Shown here: positions 1-13,387 of the stretch, piece after piece
Numbering within the stretch: the first letter of the stretch is position 1
How the letters are laid out: each line of letters begins with the position of its first letter
Assembly: GCA_030280995.1 (NCBI GenBank)
Contig: JASXTE010000015.1
Location: 20,480,501-20,544,500, forward strand
Origin: Hemileia vastatrix
Taxonomy: Eukaryota; Basidiomycota; Pucciniomycetes; Pucciniales; Zaghouaniaceae
Direction: 5' to 3'
Length of the DNA stretch: 64,000 nt
Translations under genes and position numbers: made by a program
Notes under the pieces: generated by a model
What the model was told of the DNA's origin: nothing
The model's database searches: none
Seen by the model: only the letters and a program-made list of their open reading frames with translations

Positions 1-3000
1 GTAGGCCATGAGAATTCATGGAAACACATTATGAAAGTTGGTTTTAGAAATAACCTAACCTGCTGTTCATTATATTATGAGGTATAGATCACCAAAAAAA
101 AATTTCTTTAAATATTTCTCCTGGAATTACCATCCCCTGATATTCCCCATAGAAGGGAGTGGGGAGCACCAAATTTTTCTAAAGTTAAAAAATTTTTTTA
201 CTAAAAATTTTCAGCAATACCCTCACCTGTGTTTTATTAAATTAGGGGCATAGATTGCCAAAATTGAAGTTCATTGCATAAAATTACATGTAAAGAAGTC
301 ATATAAGAGAACTAACAAACATATATTTATGACAGTTCAAGTAAAATGTGAAAGTAAATAATCTGTTAGAAAAGTCAATTAGATCAAAAACAAGTGTATA
401 CATAAACCTCATTATGAAAAAATGTTCATATGATTAACACTAAACAACACATGGCCTGATGCCTCATTAATTTAATTGATTAGATTATAATATATAGCTT
501 TTTAGATGTTAATTCATGAAATAAAAATAAAATTTGACAACCTATATTACACCCATAAATCTTTTGTCTGCCTAATTTTTTTTTTTTACATCAACTTGTT
601 TTCTTACCTTATTAATCCAGTGGATCAACTCTTTATTTTCAGTCATTTTTATCTAAATCATGCAAAAAAATCAATCTATATAGAAAAGTATGTTGAAAAT
701 ATGTTTCAAAATACTTAAAAGATTTCTTCAAACCACCTGAAAGAAATAATCCCAAAATGTGTCCCTGAAGTTTCAAAGACTCCTAAAAAAGTTTCATAAA
801 AGTTCCCAGAAAATGGCCAAAATTTCCAAAAGGAATACTTTAAAGTATCCAAAAAGGTGCCAAAAAACATTGATTAATTACTTTAAAATGCTTTCAAAAA
901 GTTTTTGAATTTTTATCAAATGTTTTTAAAATTTTTTTAGTAAAAAAAAGAATCAAAGTAGCCCAAAAACAACCAAAAATCACTAGGAAATGATTGGAAA
1001 AAATTTCTGACTTGTTTTACCAAACAAAAATGTGACCAATAGCAGCCCAAAGACACCCCAAACAAGTGGAAAACTCATAATTTTTTTTTGATTTTTTCCA
1101 AATGATTCTGAAGTAATTTATCAAAAAAATAGCCAAAAAAGGAGAAATATCTAAAAATTACGAAAAACACAAAAGAGTAAATAAAACAAGAATAAAAGAG
1201 ATTGAGAACCAGGAAAAAAATTAAAAAATTGAAAGCATAACCAGCTCAATCAGAAATTAAAGTACAAAAGGTGAGAAAAAAAGAAAAAAAAGAGGAAAAA
1301 AGGACATTTCAATCAGAAATTAGATAACAAAAAATGAGAAAGTGACTTACCTTGAGAGCTGTGGAGTGAGAATTATCAGAAACAACAATAAGTGATTCAA
1401 GTGAGAGAAGATTAGAAGATGAGATATCATAGTGAGACAAAATCATAGAAACAATACACAATTTTAAGTCTTGGACCTGAACCAAAAAAAATGAAACTGG
1501 TAAACTGGGGAAACTCATTGCAACAAAAGTGAAAGGTGATGAGTAAGTGATGAATATTAAGTGTAAAGGTATGATTAAGGGATTGATTGAGTGATTTTAA
1601 GTCACATAATTCACTTTTATGAATAAGAAATTGAGAAATAGGTGAAAAAATCTAGGTGTTGGTGTATGTGAACTTAATTCTGACTTCTCATGATGAATAA
1701 GGGAAGTGTTTTGATGAATTTTTTGACCCAAAAGAAGACATTTTTGGAAAAATTCATGGTTTAAATACACCTGCTCAGGATAGGTCTATTTTATTTTTTA
1801 ATTGATCATATGGTACCTTTTTTATGGAATGATTATGTGGCAAACTTAGTAAGGTTTGAACCCCCCTATTAAGCATAGTCAAAGTATATTACCAGAATAT
1901 ATACATTTTCTTTAAAAACTTTACAGATTAAATTGTGAAGATTATTACAAATATATTCAAATATTATTTTCAAATTATTAATTTTTATATTTTTATATTA
2001 AAATTCTACTTTTTCACTCAATATAAACTTGAAGATTTTCTTATAAAGATTTTTAAAAAATTAATTCCACAAATAGTAAACAAAAAACATGTCATGTTAA
2101 AATTTGTGTGCTTAACTAATCTTACAATGGACTAAAAAAATCATCAATTAGACTCAATAATATTTCAAAATTGAGCTAACTCAACCTAGATTAATGCTTT
2201 ATTTGGGTTCAGGACATGTTCAAAGAAAACTTCACCTATTTTTAAAAGTGTTTCATCACTACCTAATTGGGTGTTAAATTTCAGGGTGAATTGAGGATAA
2301 AGTTTTCAGAATTTATAAGAGTTCCACCAACTTTACTCCGTGGTGATAAAGATTCAAATCTAGCCTTTAAAAAAAAAATTATAAAAAATGGCAGAGACAA
2401 GGCTGGGTTTAATGTTGCAATTTCTAGAAAGTGATGTGTTAATCAGGATTGATGAGGAAGGGAGGAAAGAGTATTACAGAGAAAATAAACAGAATGAGAA
2501 AGAAGATACTGAGGCAAATATTTATAATAGAGGCACAAGCATGTAATGTTTGAATTTTGTGGGACAATATCCTGAACACAAAAAATGACATAATGTCTTG
2601 CAATTAAACTGGACAACCAATCTTGCACATTTCACTTAAGCACCATGCATGATGTCAGAAATGTTACTTGTGGGAAAGTATCATTTTTTGGTGCAGGGAT
2701 GCGTGTGAGAATGTAATGAAATACAGCTGCATGATTCCATGTCACATAACTTATGTGTGACATGGGCCCCACACTTTGTCATATTTCATTGAATGACATT
2801 GTAACCCAAAATGAAAACATGACACTGTTTTTTACATGGTGGTGGTTGTGATAAAGAAGAAAATAATATAAACCTGATTTCATTTTAAATGTGACACTTA
2901 TTTTGGAATTAAATGAATTAATTGCAAAATTTAAGACTAGAAATTTTGATGAAATTGGCTTAAAACTCACACACAACATAAGTGCAAATCTACTAACTTT

Positions 3001-3291
3001 GATACACCACAGGAAATTTAAGTGTTATTTCTGAAAATACTAACTATTTAAGCTTCAAAGTGAAAATTTTTTACACCTAGATTGGTCAAACTCTATAAAC
3101 ATCATGAAAACCAGACAAAAGTAGATTTAGTCATAGATTAGCCCCAGATTGTACCCCACTTCAACCTACATTGAACACAATTTGATCAATTACTAATATT
3201 GCATATGGATATCCAATATTTAATCTTAAATATGGAATTTTCATATTCATTATTCAAAATGGTATGCATATGTATTACTCTATATACAATA

Positions 3292-3489
3292 AGGGGTATC
3301 AAAGGTAGAAATTTGTAGTTATTAAAAAGGTATTTCACAACACAAAAAGTAAGACTAAAACTTGAAATTAATTCTCAGTAAAAAGGTGTTTGGAGGGCAC
3401 AATATGGAATAATTTTAAAATAATCATGGTTGATTTTGTGGAAAAACTAGGTATTTTGTAATGGAAGATTTTTAACTTTGATACCCCTA
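3292..3489. mobile_element. MITE-like TIR element, copy 1
   Basis: About 197 bp bounded by inverted GGGGTATCAAAG and CTTTGATACCCC, with imperfect extension of the arms (TAGAAAT against ATTTTTAA). The trinucleotide TAA flanks both ends and could be a target duplication of the PIF/Harbinger type. The interior has no coding capacity. It aligns by eye along its whole length with 3751-3950 and more weakly with 20373-20574. Shared internal landmarks are a phrase like AACTTGAAATTAATTCT near the left third and TGGAAGATTT just inside the right arm. Confidence 0.75.
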
Positions 3490-3683
3490 ATATTAATACA
3501 CAATATGCATTGATAATAATTCATTATGAAATATTTAATAGTATTAATGCATTAAAATTGAATATGTATTATCCATTCATTTTGAGTGTGCATTATGCAC
3601 TTGCATTAAGTATCTGAAAAGCATTAAATCATATGGAGTATGCATTATTCATATTCATGAACTGTCAATTATAAATACATAAT

Positions 3684-3697
3684 AGGGGGTATCAAAG
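3684..3697. repeat. Orphan MITE terminal repeat
   Basis: A single GGGGGTATCAAAG arm matches the MITE terminal repeats but is followed by unrelated sequence, and no matching right arm follows before copy 2 begins at 3751. It is either the stub of a truncated copy or part of a compound insertion. Confidence 0.45.
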
Positions 3698-3750
3698 TAC
3701 TTGCTTAAACCATTAGGGATCCACCCTTTTTTTTGTATGGATACAAAATT

Positions 3751-3950
3751 AGGGGGTATCAAAGTTAGAGCTTTCTAATAATCTAAAAAATATTTTACAA
3801 CAAAAAATTAAAGTCACAAACTTGAAATTAATTCTTAGTGAATAGGTGTTTTTGGGGAACACTATTCCATATTTAGAAGAAAAATCATGGCTGATTCAGG
3901 GGAAAAAAGAGACAATTTAAAGTGGAAGATTTCTAACTTTGATACCATTT
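3751..3950. mobile_element. MITE-like TIR element, copy 2
   Basis: Second copy of the ~200-bp element. The left arm is GGGGGTATCAAAGTTAGA and the right arm is TCTAACTTTGATACC, with the outer CCCC lost. It is collinear with copy 1. It is non-coding, so it would have moved only with a transposase supplied elsewhere. Confidence 0.75.
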
Positions 3951-4569
3951 ATTATTAATGGAAGAAAATTCTTATCAACTAGCTTTCAGTTTAGTGGGTA
4001 AGAAAATAAAAAAAAACAATTTATTTTGTTCTAATACCCCAATTTTTAGTTTTAATGTTTCACAGGAAGGAAAATCACTGATCTAGATTTCTAGTTCAGT
4101 TTTTGGTTGCAGGGTATGACTCTGGGTCTGACTTGTGGAGTGGACCCTTTTTACCCCACCTTTTTTTTGCTTTTCTGAAATTGACATCTCCTTGGCTCAT
4201 GTCCTCTTGTCTTCAAGGATTCATCCAAAAATTATATTTGCATATCCTCTTCCCTTCTCTTACAAGTGTACCCACACCACAACACTTAAATCATCTTCCA
4301 AAGGCTAAAAATAATGTGGGCTAAAAAGTGACATTCCATGGTTTGTCACAAAAACACAAGGAATGGAATAGAGTCACAAAACTGAAAAAGACATCTAGTT
4401 CACCATTTTCACCCTGTGGATTGATAAGTAGGTTTTTAAAGTATGTGAGATGGGAATTTAGAAAGATAAGGTGATAATAGAGTAATAATATTTGTATAAT
4501 TTTAAATAATTTGGTTTATTAAATTCATGTTGAACAGATATTATTTCCAATCAAGATTTTAAAATTTGC

Positions 4570-5369
4570 TTGTTTACAATACTTCAATTCTCTTACAAAT
4601 ATATTTATGTTAATAAAATAAATTTTAAAGACTCTTAAATAAAGAAATCAAATCATAGTATAATTTATTATAAAAAATAAAAATAAAATAAATATCTGGG
4701 ATAGATCCAAAAAAAAACCAAATTTAACCCCTTTTATAATAAAAATGAGTACAATGTAAAATAATTTGAAGTCAACATAAAAAAATTATAAACCTAAAAA
4801 TAGAGTTTGAAATTCAATAAAATTAATTAAATAATTAATTTTAAGAGAATAAATTAAACTTTGAAAAAAATTCTTTAAGATTAATAAAAATAATAGAAAA
4901 TCATACTTATATCAATCAATGAAAAATATAAATTTTTTTAAAGAAATGATTAAGTTAAAAGTATAATATCTCTCAAAATTACAGATAAATACCAAAGACA
5001 CTCTCTTGCTCTCCCTAGCACCTACTCTAGCTGACTTCAAGTAATATCTTAGACCCCAGTAAATATAGTATACTTTTATATACAACATAGCCATCTTTTA
5101 GAAACATTATAACTTAAATAAATAAATTAAAATATCATTTTATTTAATGACATAAAACACATACTAAAGTATTAAACTGAACCAACTAGTGAAATTTAAA
5201 GAATAACTTTATAATAATATACATATTTCAATAATTAGTTAATAATTATTAAATAATAATGAAAAATTATTTAATAATAATATAAAATTTACTATAATTA
5301 ATTAATAAATATTAAGAAACTTAATAAATCAGTTCAGTTTACCTATATTAAATAATTTACTGTCTGACA
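4570..5369 (-). repeat. Probable 3' LTR of relic element E
   Basis: The right edge reads TTTACTGTCTGACA and is followed directly by a pyrimidine tract, then AACAATAAAA. This is the same arrangement as the A' LTR edge at 7380 (CTGGCTGACA plus tract). On the minus strand this is an LTR starting TGTCAG just after a polypurine tract. The left end is not visible: the start given assumes the ~800-bp length of the A' LTRs, and the body is strongly decayed. Confidence 0.4.
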
Positions 5370-5433
5370 CTTCCTCAACCTAATAAAAACAATAAAATCA
5401 TGATAGGATTTTTCCTTATATTTTTTTAATAAA

Positions 5434-6582
5434 ATGTTTAAGTTGAAGATTTCTTTTCCAGGAATCCATCTGTCAATTACAGTAGGCTTCACTTTATATC
5501 TTAATAAAGACTTAGTTCCCCTTTATCTAGTAAGATTCCTTTCATTCAAGACTTTATTGATTTCAGTCTCTTCATTTACTTCTAAAGGTCTAGCTTTTGG
5601 TCTTCCCCTTCTCTTAGGAAATAAATCAGGATCACTTGATATATAAGGCTTTATTTATAATTTAGGAAACACTAGATGATCTCTATAATATGGAGCATAT
5701 AATAAAGCTTCAAAAGCATTATTTCCAATCATCATTTTCAGGAATAATGGAACAATGAAAAGATATTTTGACTTATTTTTTCCTTGAAGGTTGAAATGAA
5801 CTGTAGAAATAAGAAATAAATCTCCTTCTTTGTAAGTACATTATTTATGGGGTTTATTCTATCTATTCTTCTCATACTGATATGCATTTTCAATAAATTT
5901 TTGAGTGTGATTTCTACATAATTGTTTCATTTGAAGAAAATAGTTACCATCAGGATGCATATCCAACCTATCTAAGTTTTTATTTAATAATGAACTTGGA
6001 GTTTTTGGTACATATCTTATCCATAACTCAAAAGGTTTCTTTTCAGTAACTGAGCCGAAAGTACTGTTATAAGAAAATTCAAGTCCTGGAAGAAGTGTTT
6101 CCCAATCATCAGTAAATATATCATTATCATTGAATTATAAACAAAAAGCACAATATCTTCTCATTATGTCTTTTAAGGTTTTTATCATCCTTTCAGAAAA
6201 TCCATCAGTGTTTATATGATGTGCTGTGGAAATTTTTAAAGTACAACCACATATGTCTATTAAGGAAGTCAAAAATTCAGTATTAAATTTTGAGTCTATC
6301 TAAAATAATAGCATTTTGAAAGCCAGAAGTATTAAACATACAAGCCCACCAAAAAAAGCCAATTCCTTAGTAGAAACCACTTTATGGGTTGGGATAAATC
6401 TAAACTTTTTTTTAAAATATATCAACTATTACCCAACAGGATTTAAACTTATCCTTACCTGCTTTTGGAAGACCAGTCACAAAAATTCATGTTTATTATT
6501 TTCCATGGTGCATCTGGACCTTAAATCTTTTGCATTAATCCTTCTTTTCTTTCAGTTAATTCTAAAACTTTTTGGAAAGAAT
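5434..6582 (-). pseudogene. Relic Ty3/Gypsy pol 3' part (integrase and chromodomain end), element E
   Basis: Read on the minus strand, this aligns piecewise with the integrase and C-terminal part of element A pol (31386-32560). Matching landmarks are the start region after the PPT, the PFELW-like segment near 6030, the 'HHPQTDG'-like stretch near 6210 and the linker before the zinc-binding region near 6550. Frames are broken by many stops and indels, so nothing is translatable. Homology ends abruptly at about 6582, where the LTR of A' begins inside the integrase zinc-finger linker. I infer that A' inserted into E. The rest of E is not found to the right of A', so a deletion may have followed. 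Confidence 0.65.
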
Positions 6583-7380
6583 TGTGTTGAGGGTCTCTTG
6601 GTCTAGAAGGTTCTTACGGAGGTCCGATGGGGCATTTAAGTGGATTATTAGACTTTTGAAGTCAAGGTACATATAATTTTATTCTTTTGATTACTTTACT
6701 CAAAGTTCAAGAGGTCAAGGGTTATAGATATTAGTATGATTTATATTTTAGAATTAAATTGATGTAAATACTAAAGTTATAAATAATAGTAATAAATAAT
6801 TTATATAAAAAATGTTTTATAAAATGGTAAGTCAGGAATGATCCAAAAAAGCACAAAAAGAGAAGGCCTTTTATAGTCAAAAGGAGAGAGATAACACACG
6901 GAGTTAAAAACTATCCATAAGGAAGTGTAAGAAAAAAACTATTCAAAAAGAAAGATTGTGAACATAAAATAGGTATACTAGAATGATGCGTCAATAAAAA
7001 GGTATCACATTACTTGATATAATTTTAGAGTTCCCTTTAATTGTCACACTTAGTAAAAAACATTTGAATTAAAATCTTATATTAATTGAATTTTAAATTT
7101 CTTAATAAAGAAATTTGAATTTTTTAGACTTTAGTATTTTAATATAACTTTATTCCCTTTTCATCCTATTGTTGATCACAGTGTTAGGGAGTAAAAATAT
7201 AAGGGACATTATTATTAATTTTAATTACTAAATTTACTTATTGTACTTAGTTAGTTTATTGTAAGTAATACATAAGTAAATATAATATAATTAATTAATA
7301 ATAAAAATTTAGAAGGTGTGACTTCATCTCAGTAAAATATTTAATTATTTTACTGGATAAGTTTATTAGTCTGGCTGACA
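6583..7380 (-). repeat. 3' LTR of element A'
   Basis: It aligns from end to end with 10115-10915 and 17672-18504. Shared blocks are GGGTCTCTTGGTCTAG near the left end, the AAGGTAC-TTTGATT-TTTACTCAA block, an AGTAAGGAATG-like block, and the right edge TTTTACTGGATAAG...CTGGCTGACA. On the coding (minus) strand it starts TGTCAGCC and ends ..ACACA. The exact left edge is uncertain by about 2 bp. Confidence 0.75.
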
Positions 7381-7405
7381 CTCCCTTACTGTAAAAAAAA
7401 CAATA
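7381..7405 (-). promoter_or_regulatory. Polypurine tract of A'
   Basis: On the minus strand the sequence TTGTTTTTTTTACAGTAAGGGAG sits directly before TGTCAGCC of the 3' LTR. Element A has the same arrangement at 31263-31285. This is the expected primer site for plus-strand DNA synthesis. Confidence 0.6.
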
Positions 7406-7429
7406 AAAAAATTCTATGATTTTTTCTTT

Positions 7430-10114
7430 TTATAATTCTTTAGTAGAGTAGGAAGATTAGATATCTCCTTCCCAGGTATCCAAGAATCATATACAGATGA
7501 TTTATTCTTGAATCTCAGTAGGGATTATGTACCTATTTCAGCAGTGACTATTCTGTCATTCAGAATCTTATCAATTTCTGCTGTCTCAGTGATTTCATTA
7601 GAGGTTTTCTTTGGTCTTCCCCTCCTTTTTGGAAATAAATTACTATTGGATGTGAAAGGTTTCAGAAGAGATATTGGAAAAACATGATGTTTTCTATCAT
7701 ATGGAGAATACAAAATAACTGCAACTGCGATATCACCAACCATTTTTCTGGCAACAAATGGACTTACAAATGGGTCTTTTTATTTGTTATTACCTTGTAA
7801 ATTGAAGTGGACTATAGAAAACAATACTTCATCACCCGTTTTAAAATTGTATCATTTATGGGATTTGTCCTATCTCTTCTTCTCATAATATAAGGATTTT
7901 TCAATACATTTTTGAGCATGAATTCTGCAAAGCTGTTGCATTTGAAGAAAATATTTTACACCAGGATTTAAATCCAATTTAGGTATTCAATTTTTAGAAT
8001 TTGGGCAGGAGTATTTGGAAAATATCCAAGCCAGAGCTCAAAAGGTTTTCTCTGAGTACCAGAATGAACAGTGATATTATAAGCAAATTCCAAACCAGGA
8101 AGTAAGGTAACCCAATCATGAGTAAATCTGTCATTTTATTTGTACTTAAGGCCAAAGGCACAATACCTTCATATCAATTCCTCTAAAGTCTGAATCATTC
8201 TTTCAGCTAATCCATCAGTTTGGGGGTGATAGGCAGTAGAAACTTTCAGATCACAGCCACAAACATCCATAAGAGACATCCAGAATTCAGAATTAAATTT
8301 AGGGTCTCCATCAGTGATTATGGCCTTAGGAAAACCAGCAGTATTAAACATATGAGACCACCACAAGAAATCTAATTCTTTAGTGGAAACATCCTTTTGA
8401 GTAGGGATAAATTTACATATTTTTGTGAATCTTTCCACAATAATGCAACTAGAGTTATAACTGTCTTTCCCAGAAATTGGTAATCCTGTTACAAAGTCCA
8501 TGTTTATTATCTGCCATGGTGCATCAAGAGGTTCAATATTTTGCATTAATCCAGCTCTTTTACCAGTCAATATTTTTGATTTTTGGCAAGAATCACAGGA
8601 TTCAAAATATAGCTTGGTATCTTCAGACATATTAACCCACCAAGCAGTGTTTTTAATTCTGATAATTGTTTTTTCAAGATCAAAATTTTCAGCCAATATG
8701 TCATCATGACAATTTTACAAGATGATCTCTTTCATAGAAGGAGGAATAACAACAACATTACTCAACTTTCTTCCATAATATAGATATATTTCATCAATTG
8801 AAAATTTACCTTTTTCCAAAGCCTTCTGGTACTTTGGTGGAAGGGTTTTAATTAATGCTTGTATTGAAGCATTCTTTGTATCATTTAATATGGTACATAA
8901 CTTTTTTAAGTCTTTTTCCTTATCATATGAATCCAGAATAAGCTGTAATAGCTCTTTCTCTATATAAACCACATGTATTCCATGAATATGAATTATCTCA
9001 TCTTCAGGAACATATGCAGGGTTTGAGTCATCATTTGGCAAAGGCAACCTTGCTAAAAAATCCACATTTGAGTGAAAAAAACCAGCCCTATGAATTATTT
9101 TCATCCTCCCTCTGTATTCTTGAACAGCTAGCTTCCATCTGAATAAATGTGTGTTAAGTGTTCTCAAATTTAAGAGAGATTTAACTGCACTGAAGTCAGT
9201 GACAAGTTCAAATTTCTGATCATCCAGATAATAATGTAGCATCTCTAGAGCCCACACTACTGCTAAACACTCTAGTTGAGTGGCACCATATTTCAATTCA
9301 CTATTTCTCAAGGTTCTTGAAATATAACAAATTACTACTTCTGAAACTTTATCATTTATCACTTGTTTTTGATGGAGTGCAGCACTAAGACCAATAAAAC
9401 TGGAAGCAGTGTATAAAACAAATGGTTGATTAAAGTCAGGTAAAGCAAGAATTTGTGCTGATATCAAACAATGTTTCATAGTGTCAAAAGCTGTTTGTCT
9501 TTCACTGTTCCAGACAAAAGCAAAATCTTTCCTTGTCAATTGGGTAAGGGGTAATTCTAAGACTTGTTAATTTTTAATATACTGTCTATAGTATCCACAC
9601 ATTCCCAAAAAACTATGGAGCTCTCTAACTGTGGTAGGAGCCTTGACCTGTTGTATGGCTGCCACTTTGTTTTGGTCAACTCATATCTGTAAAATTGAGA
9701 CAACAAGACCAAGAACCTTTAAAGAATGAAAACTAAATTTACATTTCTTCAAAGCAAGTGTCATATTTATATAATCCATCTTATGAAACATTTTACACAG
9801 GTGGTTAAGATGGTCCTCAAATGTTTTAGAGAATATGATGATATCATAAATATAAACCATCAGCAATACTTAAATTATTTCTTAATAGAATGTGTTATAC
9901 AAAACTTTTTGAAAAAATGAAGGGGCATTTTTAGGGCCAAATGGCATCCTAGCAAACTTATAAATACCCTTATGAGTAGCAATCAACAGAAAATTCTGAG
10001 AATTCTTCTCAACAGGTACCTGGTGATATCCCTTATTACCATCCAAACAGATGATATATTTAGGACCTTGGAGGGTAGCATGTATAGGGCTAATTCTGGG
10101 TAAAGGATAGATAT
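7430..10114 (-). pseudogene. A' pol, C-terminal part: RT end, RNase H, integrase, chromodomain end
   Basis: The minus-strand frames follow element A pol in order. The RT end is at 9681-9866, where the active-site box reads VYIYD instead of YIDD, so an aspartate is replaced. RNase H is at 8715-9539, with the FVLYTA start (aspartate also lost), LECLAVVWALE and a VTDFSAVKSL segment. Integrase is at 8169-8696, with CDSC, NMDFVTGLP, ITDGDPKF and HPQTDGLAERM; the DDE residues survive. The C-terminal tail is at 7525-7743. Several stops and frameshifts separate these blocks. The gene was cut at 10114 by the LTR insertion and resumes at 13388. The catalytic changes show it was long inactive. Confidence 0.85.
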
Positions 10115-10915
10115 TGTCGGTGGGTCTCTTGGTCTAGAAAAAAAATCTGGAGGTCCTATGAGGTTTTGAATGGATTTAAAGGGATCTCAACAATAAGGTA
10201 CGTATTTCTTATAACTTTTGATTGTTTTACTCAAATAATAAGAGGTGATTTCAGATATTATTATAATTTATATGTTAGAATTATGTGGATGTAAATACTA
10301 ATGTTATAAAATATAGTAATAGAGGATTTAAATAATATATTGTAAGATATGTAAGTAAGTAAGGAATGGTCTGAAAAGTACAAAAAGAAAAGGCAATTTA
10401 TAGGCAAAAATGTGAGAAATAATTACACAGAGTTAACACCACCTAATAAAAGGGTTTTAAAGGAAAAAACTAAATAAAGAGAGTATGTGAAATAATAAAA
10501 GACATACTAAATGGTATGTCAATAAAGGTATCAATTTTATTTGAAATAAAACTTGAGTTCCCTTAGACTGTCACATTTAGTACAAAAAATTTGATTTAAA
10601 ATGTTGATTCAGCGGAAATTTAAATTTCTCAATGAAGGAATTTGAATTTTTTTAAGATTTTTATTATATTTTAATACTATTTTTATTCCCTCTCATCTGT
10701 ATTATTGAGCATGGTGTTAGGGAGTAAAAATGTATGAGACAATTATTTATTTTTATTAATTATTTACATTACTTAGTGTACTTAGCTAGTTAGTTGTAAG
10801 TAATACATAAGTAGGTAATAAATAATTAATTACTAATAAGGATTTGAAAGGCATGGCTTCATCTCAGTAAAATAATTAGTTTTTTTACTGGATAAGTCTA
10901 GTAGCCTGGCTGACA
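10115..10915 (-). mobile_element. Solo LTR of the A' family, TSD GATAT
   Basis: The 801 bp match the A' LTRs. The ends are TGTCGG...CTGACA in plus orientation, so on the minus strand it begins TGTCAGCC and ends CCGACA. GATAT lies on both sides (10110-10114 and 10916-10920). It interrupts RT codons of A', whose reading resumes with GATAT at 13388. As this is a single LTR with a perfect duplication, it is probably a solo LTR left by LTR-LTR recombination. Confidence 0.85.
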
Positions 10916-10920
10916 GATAT

Positions 10921-13387
10921 TGTCAGCCAGGCTATACCAGGAGCCCAGTAAATTTTATGTCAATTTACTGGAACTAAAAGAGGGCATAAAAATATGCTTA
11001 TTATGTATATAAATTAATCTTATATTGCATAATGAAATGATATAATTATTTTATTAAATATATATAATAAGTATTATATTAATTTTATTATCATATAAAT
11101 TATTTATACATTTAAATTAAGCATGATATATATTCTATAAATTATGGCACATGTTTATGTATTTAATAAATAAAAATCAATAATTAATTAATTATAAACA
11201 TATATTATAAATTATAAATGAAAAATTAACTTATAATGTAATTAAATTAATTAATTAAAATTATATATTAAATAAGGTCATACATATCTTATTAAACAAT
11301 AATATTGGGCACTTTTTGACCCTTAATTGTTTCAGTAAAATTATTAAATAAATTATAACACTTATTTAATAAGATGGTATTAAAATTCTCCCTTTAAATT
11401 AGAAATATCATCAAATTAATTATTTGTTTCATTTAAAATAGTTATTGAATTAATTACATAGTTAAAACAATTAATTAAATTTGATTTATACTGAATTAAA
11501 TTAATTACATGGATTTTTGTGTCAAAATAATTCTATTTGTTTTAATTAAACCCTTTACATCTCACTGTAATATCTGTTTTGGGTTATTTTACTCACTGTT
11601 CTTGTCAGTATAGTCTAGTATATAAGTATGATATAATGGTGTTATTTTATGGTCCTACTACTTATTGATAAATGATTTAGTGATTAAACCTCAGGGGAAG
11701 ACTAAAAGAATAGTTATACTCAAATTAAACTCACAATACTTGGATTTAAATGCGTGCTAGTGGTGGAAAATAGAAGAATAAAATATAGTTATAGCTATTA
11801 TAAAGATAATATCAATTTATAAGGGCTTTATAATATATTTCTGAATGCTAATAATTGTATTGAAGTGTTTTTTTGAAGTGTAGTAATTGAATGATGATAA
11901 TAAATCGTCAAAATCCCTTCTTACTTATACCCAAATCCACTGGAGTGCACAGACCTTCAATCCAGATGATGTCACTGCTATCCCCGGCAATTACAGCACT
12001 GTGAGGGCCCATCACCTCCCCATGGCGTCCACTTCAAGCAGTTTCAACATCCAGACCTCCAGTAAGGACCCTCCATCACTATTAATAATAACACAGAGTC
12101 ATACCATAAATAGAAAACCCAGATAAAAGCGGATACCATAAAGAAACAGGTAAAATAAATGATCAAAAAGAGATTTAATGAAACTAAAAGCATATAAAGG
12201 AAAAAAATAAAATGTCCAAGCCCCCAATAACATCCCCAAGCATCCACATTAACCCAAAAACATCTTTCCAACCCATAAATCCGTGAATAACTATCCAAGG
12301 AAGTAATTTTAGTTGTCCAAACTGGGTGTATGCGCCTGATATAGGTGTCTATGCTTCTGTAGGCGTTGTGAGTCCACTGATTTCGTCCATATGACCTAAA
12401 ATAAGCAGAAAAACAAAGTTTATAGGCTATTAAGGGGCTAAAACCCACTTATATACCTAAATATACATAATATACTGCATATTTCACTGAATATGAGATT
12501 TATGTATACATATAAGCTTATGTATGTCAATAATTACTTCATATCACTTAAGATAAGTATATTATGACTCCATTAACACCTTAATAAGTATTATTAGGCC
12601 ATGGATAAGCTATTTAAACTATTATAAATTATATACTAGAATAATAATTATATATATATAATAAAATAATATATATTATTATTTTAACCTTATTTTTAAG
12701 ATATAAGCTTAATCTAGTTAGGGTTATCTTATTTTAAGCATAAGAAATACTCAGTCCTAAGGATATTTAGGCTGACAGTTCTTATGTTTCAGAATTACTT
12801 AGTTGCTGATTATTTTAATTAATTGTTTTGGGAACTTATGGTGGGAAAATTAGTTACTTACTCACGGGTTTAGTTTATTGTTTCATGTTTTTCTCTCAAT
12901 CTCTATCTTTTAGTTATATTCTTTTTTATTCTTGTTTCACTTATTTACTACTTTGTAATTACTCATTTGTGACGCTTCAGAAGATCCTTTGCCTATAAAA
13001 GGCTTTAGATAATCCCCTGAAGCTGCATCACTTATTATACACTCAAACTTGAACATATCTTTTTGATATAATACGTTTATTACTATTTTTATTAGTATTA
13101 AAATCCTAATCAAAATATTATATAAATAATTAAAGGTTGCTCTAAGTCTATTAATAATAATTATTGTGGACCGCGCACTGATATGTAACTTACAATATTT
13201 AAATATTATAAATTGAACCTCCCGTTGGGTCACTACTCAAAAATTGTTATTGCATTTCTTTATTCTTCTCTCTTATTTTATTAAAAATTTTAAATTTCAA
13301 TTATTATCAATCTATATTTTATTACCTTCCCCTAGTTCCTTTGATTTCCTTCTCCTTCTTCTCCTTCTTCTAGACAACTGGCTTACA
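10921..13387 (+). mobile_element. Second LTR inserted at the same GATAT site, interrupted by a solo LTR
   Basis: It begins TGTCAGCCAGGCTA and ends TCTAGACAACTGGCTTACA. GATAT lies at 10916-10920 before it and at 13388-13392 after it. Without the insert at 11603-12782 it would be about 1.29 kb. The first 14 bases equal the minus-strand start of the neighbouring solo LTR, and TCTAGAC near the 3' end also matches it, so this is a plus-oriented relative of the A' LTR. The interior is extremely AT-rich (11000-11570) and non-coding. Confidence 0.7.
11603..12777 (-). mobile_element. Solo LTR of family A, TSD GTTCT
   Basis: The 1175 bp are nearly identical along their length to the two LTRs of element A (30090-31262 and 50981-52157). 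They start TGTCAGTATAGTCTAG and end TTTAGGCTGACA in plus orientation. GTTCT flanks both ends (11598-11602 and 12778-12782). There is no internal region, so this is a solo LTR. The high similarity makes it much younger than the A' copy it sits in. Confidence 0.92.

Larger units (their letters stand above)
1..4440. other. AT-rich stretch without a recognisable gene
   Basis: No reading frame here has a recognisable domain, a plausible start context or a codon pattern that separates it from the AT-rich background. The longest frames (about 60-75 codons) are phenylalanine- and isoleucine-rich products of poly-A/T tracts. The stretch 3180-3700 is dense in ATGCAT- and ATATGCAT-like words. The only structured content I see is the MITE copies near 3.3-3.95 kb, listed separately. 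Confidence 0.6.

Noticed and set aside
506..718. Short plus-strand frame of 70 codons
   Set aside because: Composition (F, Y, I, K, N) is that of random AT-rich DNA. No domain, no neighbours, no splice partners.
4103..4324. 73-codon frame with hydrophobic segments
   Set aside because: Leucine/phenylalanine-rich translation of a pyrimidine-rich stretch. No signal of constraint and no second copy.
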